Positions 41,362-49,256 of a stretch of 64,000 nucleotides of DNA are shown one piece after another. Position numbers and translations under genes: made by a program. The notes below the pieces were generated by a model. That model saw only the letters and a list, made by a program, of their open reading frames with translations, ran no database searches and was not told where the DNA came from. The stretch is from AC-51 sp963749895 (lineage in GTDB: Bacteria; Actinomycetota; UBA4738; HRBIN12), in the NCBI GenBank assembly GCA_963749895.1, contig CAVVOG010000003.1:310001-374000 (forward strand). The letters run 5' to 3'. Numbering within the stretch: the stretch's first letter is position 1; the number at the start of each line of letters is the position of its first letter.

Positions 41362-42492
41362 TCAGCCCGGCCCCGCGCCCACCGGGCCGCGTCCGTAGCG
41401 AGTCATGATCTCGACGACGGCGTCGTGCGGGAGCGCGTACGCCGTGATGCCGTCGCGTCCCACCGTCGTCTCGGCCGCGACGAGGGCGTTCAGGATCGCT
41501 TCCTCGGTGGCCTCGATCGCCGCCCAGAACAGCTCGCTGATCGCCCCGTCGGGCAGCATCGTCACGTCGAACGCATCCGGCGGCTGCTCCAGCTTGTAGC
41601 TCGCCAGCTGCCCGCGGTTCGCCGTCGAGAAGGCGAGGATCAGGTCGCCGCTCGAATGCTCGCCGCCACCACCGGCCCGTGCGATCCCCAGGGCACCGCG
41701 CTGCGCGATGCGATCGAGCTGATGGGGGAGCAGCGGCGCATCGGTCGCGATGATCACGATGATAGACCCGGCACCGGCACGGCGGAGCGCTTCCTCCTGG
41801 TCCCAGGCCGACGGGATGAGCGCCCGGCCGAGCTCTCGACCGACGGGAACCCCGTCGACCATCAGCCGCTCGCGGGCGCCGTGGTTCGCCTGGACGAGGG
41901 CGCCGACCCGCCACCCGCCAGCGATCCGTGACGCCGTGCCCGTGCCGCCCTTGAACTCGTGGCAGATCATCCCGGTCCCGCCGCCCACGTTGCCTTCGGG
42001 CACCGGCCCGTCGTCGGCCGCCGCGATCGCCGCGAACACGTGCTCGGCGATGACGTGGAACCCGTTGATGTCGTTCAACGCCCCGTCGTACGTCTCGGCG
42101 ACGACCGGCAGGCTCCAGTACGACGTCGCGTCGTCACGTCGTCCGAGCTCGTGGGCCACGAGCGCATCACGGACCACGCCGACGCTGTGCGTGTTCGTGA
42201 TCGCGATCGGGGTCGTCAGCTGCCCCGACTCGCGGACCCACTCCAGCCCGGTCATCTCGCCGTTGCCGTTCAGCCGGTGGCATCCGGCGAACACCGGGTG
42301 CTCGGCGATCGCGTCGTGGGGCACGATCACGGTCACCCCCGTCCGGACCGGACCCTGACCGACGACGAGAGGACCGTCACCCCACGACAGGGTGGTCGTC
42401 CCGACCTTCACGCCGTCGACGTCGGTGATCGCGTTCAGCGGTCCGGGGCGGAGCTGCCCCACCGTGAGGCCGAGGTCCCGGTAGCGGGTCAC
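41362..42492 (-). CDS. P1/S58 family aminopeptidase (DmpA-like)
   Basis: 376 residues from the GTG at 42492, which overlaps the upstream peptidase stop as GTGA and has GGGAGG before it. Family S58 N-terminal-nucleophile fold. Signatures: PGPLNAITDVDGVKVG, TGVTVIVPHD, the HRLNGNGEMTGLEWV segment, EGNVGGGTGMICHEFKGG, and the self-cleavage and nucleophile region HSSGDLILAFSTAN, where the Ser becomes the N-terminus of the beta chain. DmpA and BapA release N-terminal D- or beta-amino acids. Together with the S9 peptidase upstream it forms a two-gene peptide-degradation operon. Confidence 0.9.
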   Translation of the reverse strand: MTRYRDLGLTVGQLRPGPLNAITDVDGVKVGTTTLSWGDGPLVVGQGPVRTGVTVIVPHDAIAEHPVFAGCHRLNGNGEMTGLEWVRESGQLTTPIAITNTHSVGVVRDALVAHELGRRDDATSYWSLPVVAETYDGALNDINGFHVIAEHVFAAIAAADDGPVPEGNVGGGTGMICHEFKGGTGTASRIAGGWRVGALVQANHGARERLMVDGVPVGRELGRALIPSAWDQEEALRRAGAGSIIVIIATDAPLLPHQLDRIAQRGALGIARAGGGGEHSSGDLILAFSTANRGQLASYKLEQPPDAFDVTMLPDGAISELFWAAIEATEEAILNALVAAETTVGRDGITAYALPHDAVVEIMTRYGRGPVGAGPG

Positions 42493-44420
42493 AGGTACCT
42501 CCCGAACCAGTCGAGGATCCGCTCGAGCCGGTCGATCCGCCGGTCGGGACGTCCGTTCACGAACATCACATGGAACTCCTCCGGGTAGCGGACCATCTCG
42601 GCGGTGACCCCCGCCATCCGCAGGGCGGTGAAGGCGATCTCGGAATGGATCGGCGGGCAGCGCAGATCGCCCTCGGACACGAGGAGTAGCAGGGGTGCGC
42701 GACTTCGCGTGATCGTGAAGACCGGGCTTGCCGCGTGCCAGGCGTCGGCGCCCTCGGGCCACGGCGGGAGCCCCATCCCTTCGACGATGTCCTCGGCCGA
42801 GTCCCCGGCGCCGTAGTCGGCCATCACCGTCGTGAAAGGGTTCTCGCTGACCCCGGCCTTGAATCGCTCGGGGTGGTTCGCCAGGAGCCAGTGCGTCATG
42901 AAGCCCCCGTAGGAGAGCCCCATCACCCCGACCCGCGACCGATCGACGAGCCCATCACGGATCAGTCGGTCGATCATCGCCAGGATGTCCGCGCTGTCGG
43001 GCTCGCCCCACACACCGTGGAGCGCGCGCGCGAAGTCCTCGCCGTAGCTCACCGAGCCCCGCGGGTTCGGCCGGAGCACGTGGTACCCGCGGGCGGCGAG
43101 AGCGAGGTCCTCGAACCGCGACGCGGGACCGAACGCGTCGAACGGCCCGCCGTGAGGGCGCACGACGAGCGGCCGCGGGCCTCGTCCGGACTGCGCCCGC
43201 AGCAGCCATCCGTCGACGTCGGGCAGCGCTCGCCGCTTCACGGTGACCCGCTCGGCGGGGCGGTGGAACGGCGCGAACCAGCGGCCGGTCCCACGGGCGA
43301 TCTTCCGCAGTGAGCCGTCGGTGACCTCGTAGAGGTCCCCGACGTCGCCGTCCAGGGACGCGGCGACGACGACCCGGCCGGCGGCGGCTCGCAACGCCAC
43401 GCATCCGGCGAGGACGTCCGGTGTGAGACAGGTGGCGGTCCCGTCGACGCCGAGCAGCCAGGGGAGCGAGAGACCTCGCTCGCTCGCGATCGCCACGAGA
43501 TGGTCGTCGTCGACCCACGCCAGCGTCGGACCCGAGATGTCGGCGCTGACCTCCGCGTAGCCGACGGCACCCATGAAGAGGTCGCGGCCGGACGCGAGGC
43601 GGACGACGCGACGCCCGCGACGGACCCACGCGCCGATCGTCTGCCAGGCGGGGGTCTCGGCCTCCCATCCGGTCCAGGCGATGCCGCCGTCGCCCCACGC
43701 CGCCTGGATCGCCGTGTGACCCGAAGGACTCACCCGCGAGGGCGTGCCACCCGTCGCCGGGAACGACCAGACCTGCGGTCGATCGGCGATCGTCCGCTCG
43801 GGCCGGCGGTCGCCGACGTACGCGAGCCGCGTCCCGTCGGGCGACCAGACGACGCCCTCTGCCGCGTGGTCGGACGAGGTCCGCCGGACGGGCGTCCCGC
43901 CCGCGGCCGGTACCGTCCACATGGCGTGCAGCCGGTCCATCACGCCGACCCCGTCGTAGCGCCACAGGACGTCGCGGATCACGCGCCCGGTGGGCGCCCG
44001 ATCCTTCTCCCGATCACCGATCAGGTACCGCTCGACCCCCGAGGACGCGACGAGCGCGACCGTGTGGCCGTCGGGCGACCATGCGCCGGACGAGGCGCCG
44101 TCGGGGAGTTCCGAGAGCATCCGGGCTTCGCCACCCCCGAGCGGCAGGACCCATGGCTGCGTCTTCCCGCTCCGGTCGGACAAGAACAGGACCTGGCTGG
44201 CGTCGGGTGAGATCCGCGGCGCGGCGTCGACCGCGGCCGTCGACGTGAGCCGTTCGGGCCGACCTCCGGCGGTCGGGACCCGCCACAGGTGTGCGACGTA
44301 CTTCCCGTCCCTCACCTCGCGCCGCGCGAACACGATCGTGGCGCCGTCGGAGGATAGATCGAAGCCGGTCAAGGCCTGCTGACGAGAGACGATGTCGGGA
44401 CCGATGCGTGGCGTCGCCAC
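42489..44420 (-). CDS. S9 family peptidase (acylaminoacyl-peptidase/prolyl oligopeptidase-like)
   Basis: 643 residues from the GTG at 44420 (GAGGAGG upstream). N-terminal beta-propeller (about residues 15-370; repeated SPDG and S-D blades such as APRISPDASQVLFLSD and WSPDGTRLAYVGD), then an alpha/beta hydrolase domain. The triad is visible as Ser in VGVMGLSYGGFMTHW, Asp in LLVSEGDLRCP and His in YPEEFHVMF; RPHGGPFDAFG gives the oxyanion region. The propeller restricts substrates to short peptides. No signal peptide, so cytoplasmic. The P1 peptidase gene is translationally coupled to its end. Confidence 0.9.
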   Translation of the reverse strand: MATPRIGPDIVSRQQALTGFDLSSDGATIVFARREVRDGKYVAHLWRVPTAGGRPERLTSTAAVDAAPRISPDASQVLFLSDRSGKTQPWVLPLGGGEARMLSELPDGASSGAWSPDGHTVALVASSGVERYLIGDREKDRAPTGRVIRDVLWRYDGVGVMDRLHAMWTVPAAGGTPVRRTSSDHAAEGVVWSPDGTRLAYVGDRRPERTIADRPQVWSFPATGGTPSRVSPSGHTAIQAAWGDGGIAWTGWEAETPAWQTIGAWVRRGRRVVRLASGRDLFMGAVGYAEVSADISGPTLAWVDDDHLVAIASERGLSLPWLLGVDGTATCLTPDVLAGCVALRAAAGRVVVAASLDGDVGDLYEVTDGSLRKIARGTGRWFAPFHRPAERVTVKRRALPDVDGWLLRAQSGRGPRPLVVRPHGGPFDAFGPASRFEDLALAARGYHVLRPNPRGSVSYGEDFARALHGVWGEPDSADILAMIDRLIRDGLVDRSRVGVMGLSYGGFMTHWLLANHPERFKAGVSENPFTTVMADYGAGDSAEDIVEGMGLPPWPEGADAWHAASPVFTITRSRAPLLLLVSEGDLRCPPIHSEIAFTALRMAGVTAEMVRYPEEFHVMFVNGRPDRRIDRLERILDWFGRYL

Positions 44421-44472
44421 GGGTGACCTCCTCGTGCGGACGGTGGACGGGGCTATCCAACCACGCAGGCGC

Positions 44473-44781
44473 TCACCCCAGGGAGCGGGCGACCGCCGTG
44501 ACGGCGGCGGCCACGATCACCACGGCGAGGACCGGCGCACGCAGGCGTATCGCGACGACCGCTGCCCCCACGCCCAGCACGCGTTCGTCGATCACCAAGG
44601 TCCGTCCGTCCGCGAACGTCCCGATCGCGACGAGCGCGGCGAGCAGCGCCGGCCCCAGCAGCGTCGCTACCCGTGCCACGCGGTCCGGGAGCGGCCGACC
44701 GCCGAGCATGACCGGCCCAGCGGCCTTGAGTGCGAGGGTGCCGACCCCGGTCGCGAGCACGACGAGCCACGTCGTGCTCAC
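44473..44781 (-). CDS. azlD: AzlD-like subunit of a branched-chain amino acid exporter
   Basis: 102 residues; the start GTG at 44781 overlaps the stop of azlC (GTGA). Three to four membrane helices with family segments GTLALKAAGPVMLGGRPLP and RVATLLGPALLAALVAI. AzlC and AzlD together form exporters of branched-chain amino acids and analogs (AzlCD, BrnFE-type). Gene order azlC-azlD is as usual. Confidence 0.88.
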   Translation of the reverse strand: MSTTWLVVLATGVGTLALKAAGPVMLGGRPLPDRVARVATLLGPALLAALVAIGTFADGRTLVIDERVLGVGAAVVAIRLRAPVLAVVIVAAAVTAVARSLG

Positions 44782-45440
44782 GGCGTCCTCCGCAGGCCCA
44801 CCAGGGCGCCGAGTCCTGCGGCCACGATCGGGACCCCGGCCGGGGTGAACGGTGTGAGCGCCAGGCCGATCGCGGCCCCGATCGCCGCGGCGAGCCGTGG
44901 GGTTCGCTCACGGACCTGCGGCGCCAGCAGGGCTACGAACAGGGCCGGGAACGCCGCGTCCAGGCCCCAGCGGTTCGGGTCGCCGAGCACGTCGCCGAAC
45001 AGCACGCCGATGAGGGTCCCTCCCACCCACGCGACCCAGATCCCGACGCCGGCAGCGACGAGGACGCGAGGGTTCCAGCGGCCGTCGCCCTCGGCGGCGA
45101 CGGCCCAGGACTCGTCGACGATCAGGTGCGCGTGGAGCAGCCGAGACCAGAACCCGCCCGTGATCCACGGGGCGACCGTGACGCCGATCGGCGCGTAGCG
45201 TGCGTTCAGGAGGAGGGCGGCCACGATCGCGGTCGCCGCCGACCCGCCGCCGGCCAAGACCGACGCCGCCGCGAACTGAGCCGACCCCGCGAACGTGGTG
45301 GCCGACATCGCGACCGGGGCGAGCGACCCCATCCCGGCGGTCTCGGCGAGCACGCCGTACGACACGCCGAACCCGAACACCGCGATCGCGAGCGGGAGCA
45401 CCGCTCGTGCGCCGTGCCGGTAGCTGCGCTCCTGCGCCAT
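44778..45440 (-). CDS. azlC: AzlC-like branched-chain amino acid exporter subunit
   Basis: 220 residues from the ATG at 45440. Six to seven membrane helices; signature GVSYGVLAETAGMGSLAPVAMSATTFAGSAQFAAA with the conserved FAGSAQF motif, followed by LLNARYAPIGVTVAPWI and AHLIVDESWAVA. Probable -10 (TAGCAT on the minus strand) lies 9 nt before the ATG. Only 41 bp separate it from the divergent leaderless zinc-protein gene, so both promoters overlap in a very small region. Confidence 0.9.
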   Translation of the reverse strand: MAQERSYRHGARAVLPLAIAVFGFGVSYGVLAETAGMGSLAPVAMSATTFAGSAQFAAASVLAGGGSAATAIVAALLLNARYAPIGVTVAPWITGGFWSRLLHAHLIVDESWAVAAEGDGRWNPRVLVAAGVGIWVAWVGGTLIGVLFGDVLGDPNRWGLDAAFPALFVALLAPQVRERTPRLAAAIGAAIGLALTPFTPAGVPIVAAGLGALVGLRRTP

Positions 45441-45469
45441 CGGAGGCGGATGCTACCGGGCCGGCTCCG

Positions 45470-45475
45470 TAGGCT
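45470..45475 (+). promoter_or_regulatory. -10 box (TAGGCT) of a leaderless promoter
   Basis: TAGGCT ends 6 nt before the GTG at 45482. Confidence 0.58.
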
Positions 45476-45481
45476 GAGCCC

Positions 45482-45952
45482 GTGCGGCTCACCTCGGAGT
45501 GTCCCGACCTGCCCGCGGTCCGTGTCCGCGAGCTGCTCGCGGGGCTGCCCGACGCCCGTGGCTACCGCGTGCGTGTGACGCCACTGCGGTACCGCGAGAA
45601 GCCGCACCTGTCGGCCTGGACCGACTTCGACGCCCGCGAGATCACGCTCCAGGTGCCGGAGCCCTTCCTGCCGTTCGGGGAGGTGATCGCGCACGGGGCT
45701 CGGCGGCGTCCCGGACCGCGCATGCGCTTCATCTGGCTGACCGAAGGCGTCACCTTCCGGACCCACCGCGAGGTCCTGCGGTACCTCTACCTCCACGAAT
45801 GGATGCACTGGTACCTGAAGGAGCGGTTGGGTCGGGCCGGCTACGCCGAGACCGCGTGCGACCGCTTCGCGCTGCGGAACTTCCGACGCCGGACCGTGAC
45901 CGCGGCCGATGCACAGGCCGCGCTCGAGCGGCGAACCCCGGCGGAGCCGTGA
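45482..45952 (+). CDS. Putative zinc metallopeptidase-like protein (HEWMH motif)
   Basis: 156 residues from a leaderless GTG. YLYLHEWMHWYLKE near residue 105 contains the HExxH zinc motif (HEWMH), with ETACDRFALRNF about 20 residues later offering a third acidic or His-less ligand (Glu/Asp), as in small gluzincin-like or SprT-like proteins. The N-terminal half is beta-rich (REKPHLSAWTDFDAREITLQV). The family is not one I can name. No signal peptide, so intracellular. The stop overlaps the start of the next gene (TGATG), so they are translationally coupled. Confidence 0.75.
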   Translation: MRLTSECPDLPAVRVRELLAGLPDARGYRVRVTPLRYREKPHLSAWTDFDAREITLQVPEPFLPFGEVIAHGARRRPGPRMRFIWLTEGVTFRTHREVLRYLYLHEWMHWYLKERLGRAGYAETACDRFALRNFRRRTVTAADAQAALERRTPAEP

Positions 45953-46362
45953 TGACGTATCGTGCGCGGGTGCCCTCGCGCTCCGCTGAACCGTCCGGTT
46001 CCCCGCTCGTCCCGATCTTCCTCGGCGTGTTCGCAGCGCTCGGCCTGCTCCTGGCGCTCGTCGGGAACGGGGAGCGCGCGGCGGCGATCGCGATGACGGG
46101 GTTCGGGCTCTGGGGGCTGTGCTTGTGGTCCGCGGTCGACGCCGGTTCGCCGATCCCCACGGCCGCGCGGCCGTGGGCGGCGCTCGGCGGCACGCTCGTG
46201 GCCGTCCTCACGGCGGTGACGATGGCTCGCTCGGGTCCGTCGGCGAGCCTCAGCGTCCAGGCGCTCCGCGGGCTCTCGCTCGTGTTCGGCGTCGCGCTGG
46301 GGGTGGCCGGCGTTGCCGTCGCGGTGCGGGCGTTCCGCGAACGGGCCTCACGCGGTCGCTGA
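45952..46362 (+). CDS. Four-helix membrane protein of unknown function
   Basis: 136 residues; the ATG at 45952 overlaps the stop of the HEWMH gene. A polar N-terminus is followed by four hydrophobic helices (about 20-39, 46-62, 74-91 and 105-125) and a basic end (RAFRERASRGR). No family recognised. Coupling to the zinc-protein gene suggests a shared process. Confidence 0.7.
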   Translation: MTYRARVPSRSAEPSGSPLVPIFLGVFAALGLLLALVGNGERAAAIAMTGFGLWGLCLWSAVDAGSPIPTAARPWAALGGTLVAVLTAVTMARSGPSASLSVQALRGLSLVFGVALGVAGVAVAVRAFRERASRGR

Positions 46363-46381
46363 CGATCGAGGCCCGCGTCGG

Positions 46382-47053
46382 TCAGTCGGCGGACCGGGCG
46401 GACGCGACCCCGGTCGCGCTCTCGAGGAGCACCGCGAAGTGCTCGATGCGCATCCGCTGGCGCTCGGGCTGATGCTGCCATCGATGGAACAACCCCGGGT
46501 CCAGCTCCTCGGTCACGAGCGCGTCCTGGATCGAGTACGAGAGCCAATCGACGAGCGACACGATCGTCTCGAGGTCGAGGTCGGCGCGGACCTCGCCGCG
46601 TCGTTGACCCCACTCCACGAACTCGAGCGTTCCGTACGGGTCTTCGCTCACCAGCCAGCGGTTGATCTCACGCTTGAGCTCGAGGTCGGTGCCGTAGTTC
46701 CCGATCAGGACGACACGGTTGGGAACCCAGTCCTCCTTGATCAGATGCTCGGTCTGGGCGAACCAGTACCGCACGACGGCGAAGAAGCCCTCGGCCTGCA
46801 CCTCGCGCGGCGCGTCCAGCCAGGCGGGGAGCGAGGTCACCGCGCGCTTGTACGCCTCCAGGAAGAGACCGGCCTTCGAGCCGAAGTGCTGGAAGATCGA
46901 GCCCTTCGCGATGCCCAGCTCGCTGGCCATGTCCTCGATCCGCGCACCCTGATAGCCGTGCTCGGCGAAGTGCCGAACGGCGCATCCGACGATCAGCTCT
47001 CGCTTGGCTTCGGCCCGCGCGGAGCGTCGGCGTGACTTCTGGTCAATGACCAT
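46382..47053 (-). CDS. TetR/AcrR family transcriptional regulator
   Basis: 223 residues from the ATG at 47053, the start that places the basic arm (QKSRRRSARAEAKREL) directly before the helix-turn-helix (about residues 20-65, with GYQGARIEDMASELGIAKG and SIFQHFGSKAGLFLEAY). The ligand domain is of the larger QacR/AcrR-like type. Two direct copies of GGTCAATGA (47041-47049 and 47072-47080) lie at and before the start codon and may be operator half-sites. It converges on the 45952 gene; no obvious target is beside it other than itself. Confidence 0.85.
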   Translation of the reverse strand: MVIDQKSRRRSARAEAKRELIVGCAVRHFAEHGYQGARIEDMASELGIAKGSIFQHFGSKAGLFLEAYKRAVTSLPAWLDAPREVQAEGFFAVVRYWFAQTEHLIKEDWVPNRVVLIGNYGTDLELKREINRWLVSEDPYGTLEFVEWGQRRGEVRADLDLETIVSLVDWLSYSIQDALVTEELDPGLFHRWQHQPERQRMRIEHFAVLLESATGVASARSAD

Positions 47054-47080
47054 CTCGCCCGCATCGTGGCAGGTCAATGA
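47041..47080. promoter_or_regulatory. Direct repeats GGTCAATGA at the TetR gene start
   Basis: Copies at 47041-47049 and 47072-47080 are 31 bp apart (three helical turns). The first is also part of the palindrome GGTCAATGACC (47041-47051), which includes the start codon region. Candidate autoregulatory site. Confidence 0.45.
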
Positions 47081-47121
47081 GGGGAACGTCCGGGGCCGAG
47101 GCGACGGTTCGTGACCGAAGG

Positions 47122-48024
47122 TCAGCGCACGCCGAGCGTCGACTCGAGCACGTCCGCGGCGCCCAGGATGTCGTCGCCGAGATACGTCCCCGGCACATCC
47201 TTGCGGGCGGCGGTCGGCGCGAACGCCATCCCGGCATAGAACGCCTGCACGCCGGGCATCGCGTCGACGGCTGCGATCGCCTCGAGGGCGGGCCGACGGG
47301 TGACGCTCCGTTGGCTCGTCACGACGGCGCCGCGAGCCTCGGCGGCCCGGACCGCGGCAACGAGCGAGTCGACGGGGGTGAGGGATCCGAGCGACCGAAC
47401 GCTCCAGCCCCGCCGGGCGAGCACCACGCCGAACGCCTCGAGACCGATCGTGTGGAGGTCTTTGGGCCCGCACGCGAGCACGAGCGGATAGGGACGGAAC
47501 GCGGGGGGCGCCATCGCGCTCTGGCGCGCGAGCCACACGCGGACCGCCTCCGTCGCGAGGTGCTCGTGCGCCGTCTCGCAGACCCCCGCCTCCCACCGGG
47601 AACCCATCTCACGCATCGCCGGGAGGGCGACGTCGCGGATCGTGTGCTCGACACCGATCGACTCGGCGGAGTCGTTCAACGTCTCGCGCAGGGCCGCGGG
47701 GTCGAGCTTCATCGCGCCCCGAAGGAAGCGTTCCAGCAGCTCGTGGCGCGGACCCGCCGAACGGGTCGCCTTTCGGACGACCTCGACGGCCTCGCGCGTC
47801 GCGTGGCCTCGGGCGATCTCGTCGCGGAGCAGTCGGAGCTGGTCGGCCTCGGCCACCGAGTAGCGGCGGTGCTTGCCCTGGGTGCGGGCAGGGGTTGGGA
47901 ATCCGTAGCGCCGCTCCCACGACCGGATCGTCGGGATCGGGATGTCGAGCAGCTCCGAGACGGTCGCGATCGTGAGCCGCGCCTCCTCGTCGAGCTTCGT
48001 CGCCTGCTGCTGCATCGGTTCCAT
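47122..48024 (-). CDS. MerR-family regulator with cobalamin-binding domain (CarH/LitR-like)
   Basis: 300 residues from the ATG at 48024 (or GTG 48027), the former fitting the leaderless -10 box. The MerR helix-turn-helix is at about 18-85 (TIATVSELLDIPIPTIRSW, RRYGFPTPARTQGKHRRYS). A four-helix B12-binding domain (about 95-170) contains the CarH signature W-x9-E-H as W144...E154-H155, and the Rossmann part carries D189-x-H191-x-x-G194, the lower axial cobalamin ligand motif. It could be an adenosylcobalamin-dependent light sensor. The residue after W144 is Glu, whereas T. thermophilus CarH has the His that ligates cobalt after light, so the response may differ. No carotenoid genes are adjacent. 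Confidence 0.87.
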   Translation of the reverse strand: MEPMQQQATKLDEEARLTIATVSELLDIPIPTIRSWERRYGFPTPARTQGKHRRYSVAEADQLRLLRDEIARGHATREAVEVVRKATRSAGPRHELLERFLRGAMKLDPAALRETLNDSAESIGVEHTIRDVALPAMREMGSRWEAGVCETAHEHLATEAVRVWLARQSAMAPPAFRPYPLVLACGPKDLHTIGLEAFGVVLARRGWSVRSLGSLTPVDSLVAAVRAAEARGAVVTSQRSVTRRPALEAIAAVDAMPGVQAFYAGMAFAPTAARKDVPGTYLGDDILGAADVLESTLGVR

Positions 48025-48031
48025 CACGAGG

Positions 48032-48037
48032 AGGGTA
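48032..48037 (-). promoter_or_regulatory. -10 box (TACCCT) of a leaderless promoter for the CarH-like gene
   Basis: On the minus strand TACCCT ends 7 nt before the ATG at 48024. Confidence 0.5.
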
Positions 48038-48080
48038 CGTCCACCTGCGGCGCAAGGTCGAGTTCTGGCGAGCTAGTGCA

Positions 48081-48099
48081 TAGGTTCGAGCGGAACCTA
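48081..48099. promoter_or_regulatory. Inverted repeat upstream of the CarH-like gene, likely operator
   Basis: The arms TAGGTTC (48081-48087) and GAACCTA (48093-48099) are separated by 5 bp. It lies about 45 bp upstream of the -10 box at 48032-48037, beyond the usual -35 position, so repression might involve several subsites. It may instead have served the decayed ABC genes on the other side. Confidence 0.55.
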
Positions 48100-48107
48100 C
48101 GCGTGAG

Positions 48108-48383
48108 CTGCATCGGATGAAAGGGATGGGTGCATCGTCGCGGACCCTCGCCGCCGGACTGACGGTCCAGGCGGTGCTGATCGCGGCCGGCGCGATCGTC
48201 GTCGGAGGTCTGCTGACCCTCGCTCTCGCGAGCGTGATCCCAGACGCGGTCCCGCTCGAGCTCGGCGCCGGACGCTTCACGTTCACCGCCGTCGGACTCG
48301 TCGTGACCGCCCTCGTCGGCAGCGCGATCTCGTTCCGACGGATCATCCGGATCGACCCGGCCTCCGCCGTCGGCGGAGCCTGA
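48108..48383 (+). pseudogene. MacB/FtsX-type ABC transporter permease, C-terminal remnant
   Basis: Only the last 90 or so residues remain: MKGMGASSRTLAAGLTVQA, a membrane helix, the short exterior loop with SVIPDAVPLELGAGRF, another helix and SFRRIIRIDPASAVGGA, the usual end of FtsX-domain permeases. The first four-fifths of the gene is missing; upstream the frame meets a stop at 48081-48083, within the CarH-like control region. It is followed by an equally damaged ATPase gene. Confidence 0.75.
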
Positions 48384-48399
48384 CCCAGCAGCCCCCACG

Positions 48400-48683
48400 A
48401 TGCCAGCACTCGACATGAAGGAAGTCCGCAAGGTCTACGGCTCGGGCGACACGCAGGTCGTCGCCCTCGATCACGCGACGCTCACGGTCGGCGAGCCGGA
48501 GTGGTCCTGTTCGACGAGCCGACCTCGGCGCTCGACACGAAGCTCGGCGAGCAGGTGATGGAGCTGATCCGCACCGAGGTGAAGGAGCGCGGCACGGCCG
48601 CGATCATCGTCACCCTCGACACCCGGATGACGCACTACGCGGATCGGACCGTCGAGATCAGCGACGGTCGGTTGGTCGCCTGA
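48400..48683 (+). pseudogene. ABC transporter ATPase gene with internal deletion
   Basis: Starts normally (MPALDMKEVRKVYGSGDTQV, then VVALDHATLTVGE) and ends normally from about 48501 (VLFDEPTSALDTKLGEQ, the Walker B and D-loop, then VEISDGRLVA). The middle, about 110 codons with the Walker A motif, Q-loop and LSGGQ signature, is deleted, and the junction at about 48495-48501 shifts the frame. The product cannot bind ATP. With the permease stub before it, this is a decayed MacB-type exporter operon. Confidence 0.82.
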
Positions 48684-48686
48684 GGT

Positions 48687-49256
48687 TCAGACCTCGCGAT
48701 ACCGGAAGCAGGTGAGCTCGTGGTCGTTCACGAACCCTGCGGCCTGCATGAATGCGTAGCAGACGGTCGGACCGACGAACCGGAACCCGCGGTGCCTGAG
48801 ATCCTTCGACATCGCGCGCGACTCGTCCGTCTCCGGCGCGATGTCCCTGAAGGTGGCCCACCTTCCGACGATCGGCGCGCTACCGACGAACCCCCACAGG
48901 TACGCGTCGAGCGATCCGAACTCGCGGCGGACGGCCAGGACGGCTTCCGCGTTCGCCACGGTGGACTCGACCTTGAGTCGGTTGCGGACGATCCCCGGGT
49001 CTCGCAGCAGTTGCTCGATCCGCGCGGGGGTGAACCGTGCGACCTTCGCCGGGTCGAACCCCGCGAACGCCGTCCGGTAGCCCTCGCGCTTCTTCAAGAT
49101 CGTCGCCCACGACAGCCCGGCTTGCGCGCCCTCGAGCGTGAGCATCTCGAACAGGTGGACGTCGTCATGCACGGGGACGCCCCACTCCTCGTCGTGGTAC
49201 GCGACGTAGCGGGGGTCGTCGACCGGCACCCAGCCGCAGCGGCGCGGATCGCTCAC
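48687..49256 (-). CDS. tag: DNA-3-methyladenine glycosylase I
   Basis: 189 residues from the GTG at 49256, overlapping the stop of the upstream aminotransferase gene. Removes 3-methyladenine from alkylated DNA (base excision repair). All Tag hallmarks are present: RCGWVPVDDPRYVAYHDEEWG with the first zinc Cys and His, LFEMLTLEGAQAGLSWATIL (HhH region), KKREGYRTAF, FRDIAPETDESRAMSKDL, RGFRFVGPTVCYAFMQAAG and the second zinc pair in VNDHELTCFRY. Length is as usual. Confidence 0.95.
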   Translation of the reverse strand: MSDPRRCGWVPVDDPRYVAYHDEEWGVPVHDDVHLFEMLTLEGAQAGLSWATILKKREGYRTAFAGFDPAKVARFTPARIEQLLRDPGIVRNRLKVESTVANAEAVLAVRREFGSLDAYLWGFVGSAPIVGRWATFRDIAPETDESRAMSKDLRHRGFRFVGPTVCYAFMQAAGFVNDHELTCFRYREV

